Shown here piece after piece: positions 31,567-37,234 of a stretch of 37,234 nt of DNA (positions within the stretch are counted from its first letter, which is position 1; every line of letters starts with the position of its first letter). The DNA comes from an uncultured Clostridia bacterium (GTDB taxonomy: Bacteria > Bacillota > Clostridia > Christensenellales > Aristaeellaceae). The stretch is taken from assembly GCA_946543085.1 (NCBI GenBank), contig CAMNLM010000010.1:1-37234 (forward strand). Direction: 5' to 3'. A model generated the notes under the pieces. That model was not told the DNA's origin, ran no database searches, and worked only from the letters and a program-made list of their open reading frames with translations. The position numbers and the translations under genes were made by a program.

Positions 31567-32495
31567 GCGCGTCCTGCGTGATTGGCCGCTTCGCGCCTAC
31601 GCCGAGCGGCAGGCTGCACCTGGGCAATATCGCCTGCGCGATGCTGGCGTGGGTTTCCGCCAAGGCCCAGGGCGGCCAGTGCCTCCTGCGGATCGAGGAC
31701 ATCGACATCCCGCGCTGCCCGAAGCGGCTGACGGACGGCGTCCTGCGCGACCTAGAGTGGCTTGGCTTCCGCTTCGACGGGCCTGTGCTCTTCCAGAGCG
31801 AGCGCGGCGATCTCTATCAGCGGGCCCTGGACTGCCTGACAGAGCGGGGATTGATCTACCCGTGCTTCTGCACGCGGGCCCAGCTGATGGCCTCCGTCGC
31901 GCCGAACCTCGGCGACACGCAGATGGTCTATCCGGGCACCTGCGCGAGGCTGACGGCGGAGGAGCGGGAACAGCTCTCGCGCCTGCGAAAGCCTGCCTTG
32001 CGCGTCCGGGTGGACGGCCGCACGGTGACGGCGCGGGACTGCGTGCAGGGCGCCTTCTCGGAGAATCTGGCCGCCGAATGCGGCGACTTCATCGTGCGCA
32101 GGTCGGACGGCCTCTGGGGATACCAGCTGGCGGCTGTTGTGGACGATGCGCTGACCGGCGTCACGGAGGTGGTGCGCGGGCGGGATATTCTCTCCTCAAC
32201 GCCGCGGCAGATGTACCTGCTGGAGCAGCTGGGCGCGCCGGTTCCGGTTTACGCGCATATCCCGCTGCTGGTGGATCACGCGGGACGCCGCCTCGCCAAG
32301 CGCGACGGCGACCTGAGCCTGGACAGCCTCGCAAAGCGCTTCACGCCTGAGGCCATCTTTGGCGCGTTGGCCTGCGCCTACGGCCTGAGGGAGACCCCGG
32401 CCCCCGTATCGCTGGAAAAGCTCGCGGAGGATTTCACCTGGGACAAGGTGAAACGCGAGGATGTCCGGCTGCTGGAGAGCTTGACGATATCATAA
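31563..32495 (+). CDS. gluQ: Glutamyl-Q tRNA(Asp) synthetase
   Basis: 310 residues, far shorter than a full glutamyl-tRNA synthetase (~480) and matching GluQRS, which transfers glutamate to the queuosine in the anticodon of tRNA-Asp. The catalytic core is kept: GRFAPTPSGRLHLGN (class I HIGH-like signature HLGN, residues 19-22), RIEDIDIPRC, a zinc-ligand region with CFCTRAQL followed by Tyr and GTCARL, and the degenerate second signature RLAKRDGDLSL in place of KMSKS. The anticodon-binding domain is absent. The start is GTG, overlapping the previous stop by four bases, so it is translationally coupled to the DHHW gene. A dual-domain or non-discriminating GluRS is ruled out by length. Confidence 0.88.
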   Translation: MSASCVIGRFAPTPSGRLHLGNIACAMLAWVSAKAQGGQCLLRIEDIDIPRCPKRLTDGVLRDLEWLGFRFDGPVLFQSERGDLYQRALDCLTERGLIYPCFCTRAQLMASVAPNLGDTQMVYPGTCARLTAEEREQLSRLRKPALRVRVDGRTVTARDCVQGAFSENLAAECGDFIVRRSDGLWGYQLAAVVDDALTGVTEVVRGRDILSSTPRQMYLLEQLGAPVPVYAHIPLLVDHAGRRLAKRDGDLSLDSLAKRFTPEAIFGALACAYGLRETPAPVSLEKLAEDFTWDKVKREDVRLLESLTIS

Positions 32496-32526
32496 TCACA
32501 TTACAGAACTCGCCGTAAAGGGCGAG

Positions 32527-32590
32527 GCAAAGGGTTGTCAGGGGCGACCGCAAAGCCCCTGACCCGCGCCCGCAGGCGCGGAATCTCTGC
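32527..32590 (+). repeat. Dispersed three-stem element, copy B
   Basis: First hairpin: GTCAGGGGC (32537-32545), loop GACCGCAAA (32546-32554), GCCCCTGAC (32555-32563), a perfect nine-base stem. Second hairpin: CCGCGCC-CGCA-GGCGCGG (32564-32581), perfect. The outer stem (around 32527-32536 with 32582-32590) is weak and leans on G-T pairs. A small hairpin CTCGCC/GGCGAG (32509-32526) sits just before. Confidence 0.75.
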
Positions 32591-32605
32591 TGTTGGTGAA
32601 AAGCA

Positions 32606-32634
32606 AAAAAAGAAAAGGCTTATTCAAGCCTGAC
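32606..32634 (-). terminator. Hairpin with T-run on the complement
   Basis: AGGCTT-attc-AAGCCT (about 32617-32632) follows an A-rich run, so on the complement it is a hairpin followed by TTTTCTTTTTTT. It lies downstream of element copy D on that strand, where no gene is seen. Confidence 0.5.
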
Positions 32635-32650
32635 AGATACCATGATTATT

Positions 32651-32719
32651 CTGCAGAAAGGGTTTCGGCCTGCGGGCCGACCCGGGGGCTTTGCGATCGC
32701 CCCCGGGACCCCTTCGCAG
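32651..32719 (-). repeat. Dispersed three-stem element, copy D (inverted)
   Basis: Read on the complement: first hairpin CCCGGGGGC (32099-less; plus positions 32107-less avoided) is best given in plus coordinates as 32681-32689 pairing with 32699-32707 around the conserved loop (32690-32698, complement GATCGCAAA), a perfect nine-base stem. Second hairpin TCGGCC-CGCA-GGCCGA (32665-32680), perfect. Outer stem: CTGC (32651-32654) with GCAG (32716-32719), and AAGGG with CCCTT. The arms differ from copies A-C while the loops are the same. Confidence 0.75.
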
Positions 32720-32782
32720 CATGCGTTTAACGTTTGCAGGTCGGAAGACCGTCTGCAACACCCCCGAAGGGAGGCTCTCCTC

Positions 32783-33940
32783 ATGAGTGAATTTCTGGAC
32801 GCCAAACGCCGCGCCGCGCTGACCTTTTCGTGCCCGGGCTGCGGCGGAAGGCCCGTATGGGATCCCGCGTCGCGCCAGATGAAGTGCCCGTTCTGCGGCA
32901 CGAGCAGCGCCATCGAGATGGATCAGACGCCGCCGGTGGAATACCCGATCGAGCAGGCGGGCGACGCGAGCGCCCAGGACTGGGGCGAGGCGAAGCGTGT
33001 CGTGCGCTGCGAGGGCTGCGGCGCGCAGACGATCCTGGGCAAAGAGGAGACGGCGACGCTGTGTCCCTTCTGCGGCAGTCCGCATGTGCTGGAGGATCAG
33101 AGCGCCGTGGGCATCGCCCCGGAGAGCGTGCTGCCCTTCGCCGTGCCGAAGGAGAAGGCCGTGAGCGGCTTCCGCGCCTGGCTCAAGGGCAAGCCTTTCG
33201 CGCCGGGCAAGGCGAAGAAGATGGCGGCCCTCGGCGAGATCGCGGGCGTCTATCTGCCCCACTGGACCTATGACAGCGACACCGTCAGCGACTACACGGG
33301 CCAGGCGGGCCACTGGTATTATGTGACGAAGACCCGCACCGTGATGCGCGACGGCAAGCAGGTGCAGGAGCAGTACGAGGAGCGCCACACGCGCTGGGAG
33401 CCCACCGCGGGCACCGTGAGCCGGAAGTTCGACGACGTGGTGGTGGCGGGCAGCGAACGCCTGCCGGAGGGCCTGCTGCAGCGCGTGCAGCCCTACAACA
33501 TGAATGAGCTCTGCCGCTATCAGCCGGGCTTCCTCTCCGGCTTCACTGCGGAGAAGGCCGCCGTGGACGTGCACAAGGGCTGGGACCGCGCCAGGAACCG
33601 CATCGAGGCGACCATGAAGGAGCTCGCCGTGCGCGACATCCTGACCCACGCGGACGAGGCGCAGGTCACCTCCATCAGCTCAAAGCACCGCAAGGTGAAG
33701 TACAAGCTGACGCTGCTGCCGATGTGGCTCTCCTCCTTCACCTGGAAGGAGAAGACCTACCACGTGCTGGTCAACGGCCAGTCGGGCAAATGCGGCGGGG
33801 AAGCGCCCGTCAGCCCGTGGCGCGTGGCGGCGCTGGTCCTCGCGATTCTCGCTGTGCTCGGCGTGGCGTATTATTTCTTCATGATCAGCGGCGATGGCGG
33901 CGAGATGCTGGACGGCCTGAGCGTGATGGTGGGGTACTGA
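32783..33940 (+). CDS. Membrane protein with two TFIIB-type zinc ribbons
   Basis: 385 residues. Two CxxC pairs form two zinc ribbons: CPGCGG with CPFCGT (about residues 17-41) and CEGCGA with CPFCGS (about 77-100). A soluble middle region follows (SVLPFAVPKEKAVSGFRAWLKG, VYLPHWTYDS, then a long basic/acidic part), and a single membrane helix near the C-terminus (about 354-374, VAALVLAILAVLGVAYYFFM). Proteins of this layout are common and uncharacterised in Firmicutes and actinobacteria; the function is unknown. AAGGGAGG lies eight bases before the ATG. It stands alone between the repeat pair B/D and a terminator. Confidence 0.85.
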   Translation: MSEFLDAKRRAALTFSCPGCGGRPVWDPASRQMKCPFCGTSSAIEMDQTPPVEYPIEQAGDASAQDWGEAKRVVRCEGCGAQTILGKEETATLCPFCGSPHVLEDQSAVGIAPESVLPFAVPKEKAVSGFRAWLKGKPFAPGKAKKMAALGEIAGVYLPHWTYDSDTVSDYTGQAGHWYYVTKTRTVMRDGKQVQEQYEERHTRWEPTAGTVSRKFDDVVVAGSERLPEGLLQRVQPYNMNELCRYQPGFLSGFTAEKAAVDVHKGWDRARNRIEATMKELAVRDILTHADEAQVTSISSKHRKVKYKLTLLPMWLSSFTWKEKTYHVLVNGQSGKCGGEAPVSPWRVAALVLAILAVLGVAYYFFMISGDGGEMLDGLSVMVGY

Positions 33941-33975
33941 GCTTTCCCGCTGAACCTCACAAAGACTGGAATCAC

Positions 33976-34009
33976 AAAGAGCTATCCTTTGAAAGGGACA
34001 GCTCTTTTC
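33976..34009 (+). terminator. Terminator of the zinc-ribbon gene
   Basis: AAAGAGCT (33976-33983) pairs with AGCTCTTT (34000-34007), with an inner CCTTT/AAAGG, followed by TTCT. A second, separate perfect hairpin TTCTCTGCGC/GCGCAGAGAA follows at 34012-34039. Confidence 0.65.
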
Positions 34010-34218
34010 TCTTCTCTGCGCTTCTGCAGGCGCAGAGAAAAACGGCACAGCGCTCAGCGCCATGCCGCAGGGGGGTGGATCGGGATCAGGGATGTTCATC
34101 GGCGCATAGCCGCCCCGTGGGCTCACGCCTTCCGCGGACGCGCCGACCGCGCAGACCGGCACGGCCGGGAGCAGCGGAGAAGACCTTTTCATTGCGTCGG
34201 GGAAGTCCGGCGATGCTG

Positions 34219-35106
34219 TCAGCCGTCCGCGAGCTCACGGATTACCGCCGAAGAGTCGCCGCCGATGATGATGGACCGCTGAGCGATAGCGTCGGGTACG
34301 GCGTCCTCCTCGAGGTTCAGGCAGGCGTAGACGGCGTCGGGATTCCGGTAGACCTGCTGCCAGAAATTGTACTTGATGATGCCGGGCGTATTGTAGCCCA
34401 CGCCGATTTCCAGGAAGACGACGCGACCCTTCTGATGCGCGGTCAGCCAGGCCTCATAGGCCGCGGCGGCATTCTTCCAACCCTCGTCTTCCACGAAGCG
34501 ATCATCTGAGCGCAGATTCAGCGTGAGGGGCCTGCCGCAGTTTGGGCACTTCGGCAAAAGGTCGGTCGGAACGCTCATGGCGGCTTCCCGGCCCTCGGGG
34601 AGAACCAGCTCGCCGTGCGCGCCGATCCGGAAGCCCTGGGCGAGAATCATGCGGCGCACGCTGTCCTCGTTGTCCCAGGTCTTCTGACAGCAGGGCTTGG
34701 AACACTGAAAGAGACCGTAGTCGCCCTGCGTGTAGAAGAGCCGCGCCTTGTCAAAGCCGGCCTTCTGGAAACAGTGGTCGACGTTCGTGGTCAGGACGAA
34801 ATAGTCTTTGCCCCGCACGAGGCGGAGGAGATCGCTGTAGGTGCTCTTCGGGGCGTCCGTATAGCGGTTGACCCAGATGTTTCGGCTCCAGAAAGCCCAG
34901 AATTCCTCCTGCGTCGGATAGGGATAGAAGCCGCCGGAGTACATATCCCGGAAGCCGTATTTCCTGCCGAAGTCTGCAAAATGCTTCTCAAAACGCTCCC
35001 CGGAATAGACGAAGCCTGCCGCCGTGGAGAGCCCCGCGCCTGCGCCGATGATCACCGCGTGCGCGCCGGAGATCGCTTCCTTCAGTTGTCTGGTTTTCTC
35101 ATTCAT
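34219..35106 (-). CDS. Sirtuin-like protein lacking the catalytic His (SirTM-like)
   Basis: 295 residues. The SIR2 NAD fold is clear: GAGAGLSTAAGF (residues 21-32) and TTNVDHCF (106-113). Where deacetylating sirtuins carry the catalytic His in an L-H-G motif, this protein has FYTQGDYGLFQC with Gln127. This Gln and the TQGDYG motif are characteristic of the SirTM (macrodomain-linked, class M) sirtuins that ADP-ribosylate proteins, rather than deacetylate. Cysteines 135, 139, 140, 187 and 190 (CPNC) can hold zinc. In known systems SirTM sits with a macrodomain hydrolase, a GcvH-like carrier and a lipoate ligase; none is next to it here. AAGGAG lies eight bases before the ATG. Confidence 0.85.
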   Translation of the reverse strand: MNEKTRQLKEAISGAHAVIIGAGAGLSTAAGFVYSGERFEKHFADFGRKYGFRDMYSGGFYPYPTQEEFWAFWSRNIWVNRYTDAPKSTYSDLLRLVRGKDYFVLTTNVDHCFQKAGFDKARLFYTQGDYGLFQCSKPCCQKTWDNEDSVRRMILAQGFRIGAHGELVLPEGREAAMSVPTDLLPKCPNCGRPLTLNLRSDDRFVEDEGWKNAAAAYEAWLTAHQKGRVVFLEIGVGYNTPGIIKYNFWQQVYRNPDAVYACLNLEEDAVPDAIAQRSIIIGGDSSAVIRELADG

Positions 35107-35595
35107 GGTATCCACTCCTTGCCGCCTGACCGCGGCGGCAGGATCATGATAACACATTTGGGCGCGGGAGGGAAGCGCGCTTTTTTGCAGCGCCTTTGCG
35201 ACAAAAAAGCGCTTTTCCTCCGCGGCTTGGGAGGGAGAGCGCCGGACGGAAGAGGCCGGCTGGCCCGATGCGCGCATCGTGAGGAAGGAACCCTTTACGG
35301 CCTTTCCGCAGGCTTGCATGGAGCCTCATGAGGGCCTGCGCTTTGTCCGGCAGAGCGGCGGCGCAGAGGGCAACTGAGCCGGTGAATCCGCAATCAACCC
35401 CAAAACACAGCCTCCGTTCACAGGCACAGCCTGCGGCCGGAGGCTTTTTGCTTCTCATGCCGGGAAGGAAATCCGCGCGGCGAAGAAGGAAAACAGCCTT
35501 GCGCACAGAATACCTGTGAGCGGTTCGGATGAGCGCGCATACGGACAGGTGCGGAATCCGGACGCGATTTTCACGCAAAAAGGAGCTTCTCAGGC
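35107..35595. other. 489-base gap without a gene; several hairpins
   Basis: Seen here: an imperfect long hairpin with AAGCGC..TTTTTTG and CAAAAAA..GCGCTT arms (about 35174-35218), a perfect 14-base palindrome CGATGCGCGCATCG (35266-35279), a 10-base palindrome CCTCATGAGG (about 35324-35333) and a plus-strand terminator (listed). No convincing promoter or reading frame was found; frames present look like GC-driven noise. Confidence 0.5.
35409..35449 (+). terminator. Orphan terminator hairpin
   Basis: AGCCTCCG (35409-35416) pairs with CGGAGGCT (35438-35445), followed by TTTTG. No gene on the plus strand precedes it, so it may end an unrecognised small transcript. Confidence 0.6.
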
Positions 35596-36957
35596 ATGCG
35601 CAAGATGCAGCCGTTTTCCCTGACGTCGGGGCCGCTGTTCCCGGCGATTGTGCGGTTCAGCCTGCCGCTGATGGCTTCCAACGTTCTGCAGGTGCTGTTC
35701 AATATGTCGGACATCGCCGTGGTCGGGCGCTTTGCCGGGCCGCGGGCTCTGGGGGCGGTCGGATCGACCACGATCCTGGTCAGCCTGTTCACGGGCTTCC
35801 TGATCGGTATGGGCAGCGGCGTCAACGTGGTCACCGCGCGCTATCTCGGCGCGGGCCGGCATAAGGACGTTTCCCAAACCGTACACACGTCGGCGATCCT
35901 CCTGCTGGCGACGGGCGTGCTCCTCCTGCTCGCGGGCTTCCTGCTGACACCCGCCATGCTGCGGCTGATGGGCACCAAGGACGAGCTGCTGGAAGGCGCG
36001 GTCCGCTATCTGCGCATCTATCTGCTGGGAATGCCAGCGATGGCCGTCTTCAACTTCGGCAACGGCGTCCTCTCCGCGTCCGGCGACACGAGGCGGCCGC
36101 TGCTCTTTCTCTCCATCGCCGGCGTGCTGAACGTCCTCCTCAACCTGCTCTTCGTGATCGTCTTCCGCATGGCGGAGGCGGGCGTGGCGCTGGCTTCCGC
36201 GCTCTCGCAGGGCGTGTCCGCCTGCCTGATTGTGCTCTCCCTGATGCACAGAGATTCCTCCATCGGCCTGCACAGAGATATGCTGAGGCTCGACGCGGCC
36301 AAGTGCCGCCAGGTGCTCTCCATCTCCATCCCGTCCGGGATGCAGAACGCGATCTTCGCCATCGCGAACCTCTTCATCCAGGCGGGCGTGAACAGCTTTG
36401 ACGCCGTGGTGGTGGAGGGCAACTCGGCGGCGGCCAACGCGGACGCCCTGGTCTACGACGTGATGGCCGCCGTCTATCTGGCCTGCTCCAGCTTCATGAG
36501 CCAGAACTACGGTGCGAAGCAGGAGGAACGCGTACGGAAGAGCTACCTGATCTGTCTCGGGCTCTCCTTTGGCATCGCCGCCGTGATGAGCGGCTTCCTG
36601 GTGGTTTTCGGAAGGGCTTTCCTCTCGCTCTTCACCAAGGACGCGGAGGTGGTGGAGGCCGGGCTGACACGTCTGCGCGTGATGGGCTGCTCGTACGCCT
36701 TCTCGGCCCTGATGGACTGCACCATCGCGGCGTCGAGGGGACTCGGGCGGAGCATGGTGCCGACGGTGATTGTGATTCTCGGCTCATGCGTTTTCAGGGT
36801 GATCTGGGTGTTTACTGTGTTTGCGCATTTTCACACGATCCTGTCGCTCTATCTGTTGTATATCTTCAGCTGGACGATCACCGGGGTAGCGGAGCTGGTG
36901 TATTTTATTCACTGCTATCGGGAGAGGATGAGGCTGATCCAGCCGGTGGAGGGGTGA
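35596..36957 (+). CDS. MATE-family efflux transporter
   Basis: 453 residues with about 12 hydrophobic helices in two related halves, the MATE (NorM/DinF) layout. Family segments: SGPLFPAIVRFSLPLMASNVLQVLFNMSDIAVVGRFAG at the start (residues 8-45), IGMGSGVNVVTARYLGAG (about 75-92), and the second-half counterpart IPSGMQNAIFAIANLFIQAGVNSF (about 251-275) followed by MSQNYGAKQEERVRKSY. MATE proteins export cationic drugs or metabolites with Na+ or H+. The substrate is unknown. AAGGAG lies about ten bases upstream of the ATG. A strong GC hairpin terminator follows at 37039. Confidence 0.93.
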   Translation: MRKMQPFSLTSGPLFPAIVRFSLPLMASNVLQVLFNMSDIAVVGRFAGPRALGAVGSTTILVSLFTGFLIGMGSGVNVVTARYLGAGRHKDVSQTVHTSAILLLATGVLLLLAGFLLTPAMLRLMGTKDELLEGAVRYLRIYLLGMPAMAVFNFGNGVLSASGDTRRPLLFLSIAGVLNVLLNLLFVIVFRMAEAGVALASALSQGVSACLIVLSLMHRDSSIGLHRDMLRLDAAKCRQVLSISIPSGMQNAIFAIANLFIQAGVNSFDAVVVEGNSAAANADALVYDVMAAVYLACSSFMSQNYGAKQEERVRKSYLICLGLSFGIAAVMSGFLVVFGRAFLSLFTKDAEVVEAGLTRLRVMGCSYAFSALMDCTIAASRGLGRSMVPTVIVILGSCVFRVIWVFTVFAHFHTILSLYLLYIFSWTITGVAELVYFIHCYRERMRLIQPVEG

Positions 36958-37038
36958 AAGGGCGGGAGGAAGTCCGCCGCTCGCCCGAAGCGTTCTCTTT
37001 TTGCAGTCATTGATTTGAAGATGGTGACCCCACCCCGG

Positions 37039-37072
37039 CCCCTCCCCGCGAGCGGGGAGGGGAGTTGTTTTT
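37039..37072 (+). terminator. Terminator of the MATE transporter gene
   Basis: CCCCTCCCCG (37039-37048) pairs with CGGGGAGGGG (37053-37062) around CGAG, followed by AGTTGTTTTTT. Confidence 0.7.
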
Positions 37073-37080
37073 TGGGAAGG

Positions 37081-37115
37081 CCAGGGGACGCTTTCCGCGG
37101 GAAAGCGTCCCCTGG
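37081..37115. repeat. Perfect 16-base-pair hairpin
   Basis: CCAGGGGACGCTTTCC (37081-37096) and its exact complement (37100-37115) flank only GCG. No T-run follows. It lies between the transporter terminator and element copy C and may belong to a second repeat family. Confidence 0.6.
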
Positions 37116-37183
37116 AACCCCTCGAAAAGCGCTCCTGCGGAGGGCTTCACTGTTCCAGAGCGAACTGAAAGCGCTCAACGCGG

Positions 37184-37234
37184 GCGAAGGTTTGCAAAGG
37201 GCGATCGCAAAGCCCTTTGCCCGCGCCCGCAGGC
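37184..37234 (+). repeat. Dispersed three-stem element, copy C (cut by window end)
   Basis: First hairpin: GCAAAGGGC (37194-37202), loop GATCGCAAA (37203-37211), GCCCTTTGC (37212-37220), a perfect nine-base stem. Second hairpin begins with CCGCGCC-CGCA-GGC and is cut at the window edge. The 5' box GCGAAGG (37184-37190) matches copies A and D. Confidence 0.75.

Noticed and set aside
34012..34039. Hairpin TTCTCTGCGC/GCGCAGAGAA as a second terminator
   Set aside because: No T-run follows on either strand, so it is noted only as a hairpin beside the real terminator.
35144..35578. A 144-codon minus-strand frame upstream of the sirtuin gene
   Set aside because: Cys/Arg/Pro-rich composition, no ribosome site, and it runs through palindromes and a terminator; treated as non-coding.
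10862..37234. CRISPR-like reading of the repeated element
   Set aside because: The four copies are far apart, in both orientations, with different stems and no regular spacers.

Overview
The window reads as a chromosomal stretch from a GC-rich member of the Clostridia (Firmicutes). The signs are strong Shine-Dalgarno sites, sigma-A promoters of the TTGACA/TATAAT type, a T-box riboswitch in front of metG, a membrane-fused MurF-type ligase, and the gene run dxs-tlyA-nadK-argR-recN. An uncultured gut or rumen lineage (Christensenellales or Oscillospirales-like) is plausible, but the sequence alone does not settle the taxon. No rRNA, tRNA, CRISPR array, transposase or phage gene was recognised.

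Left part (1-8500): a truncated MMPL/RND exporter gene and a divergent TetR regulator share one intergenic promoter/operator block. Next come phosphoglucomutase (minus), a secreted peptidoglycan-binding phosphodiester glycosidase (plus), threonyl-tRNA synthetase (minus), and a minus-strand pair of a MerR/GyrI-type regulator and a TfoX-N protein. The TetR/MMPL and MerR/TfoX genes are visibly less GC-rich than the rest and look like accessory cargo.

Middle part (8500-27900), nearly all plus strand: T-box-metG, tatD, a 1-phosphofructokinase-type kinase overlapping a GNAT protein, an alpha/beta hydrolase overlapping a membrane MurF-like ligase, then ddl, dxs, tlyA, nadK, argR and recN. These cover peptidoglycan precursors, isoprenoid precursors, rRNA methylation, NADP supply, arginine control and DNA repair. 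A pseudouridine catabolic pair (psuK-psuG), a short-chain dehydrogenase, secG and a mannitol-dehydrogenase-family (hexuronate) oxidoreductase follow.

Right part (28000-37234): prephenate dehydrogenase; an MBOAT acyltransferase plus DHHW/AlgX-like pair for O-acylation of a surface polymer, with a glutamyl-Q tRNA(Asp) synthetase gene overlapping its end; a membrane protein with two zinc ribbons; a sirtuin of the ADP-ribosylating (SirTM-like) type on the minus strand; and a MATE transporter.

The most unusual signal is not a gene. A dispersed, structured intergenic element occurs four times (10862-10997, about 32527-32590, 32651-32719 on the minus strand, and 37184-37234 cut by the window end). 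Each copy has a first hairpin with a near-invariant nine-base loop GAYCGCAAA and a second hairpin with loop CGCA. Where complete enough to judge, an outer stem encloses both. The hairpin arms differ between copies while pairing is kept, which is the pattern of a selected RNA or DNA structure.
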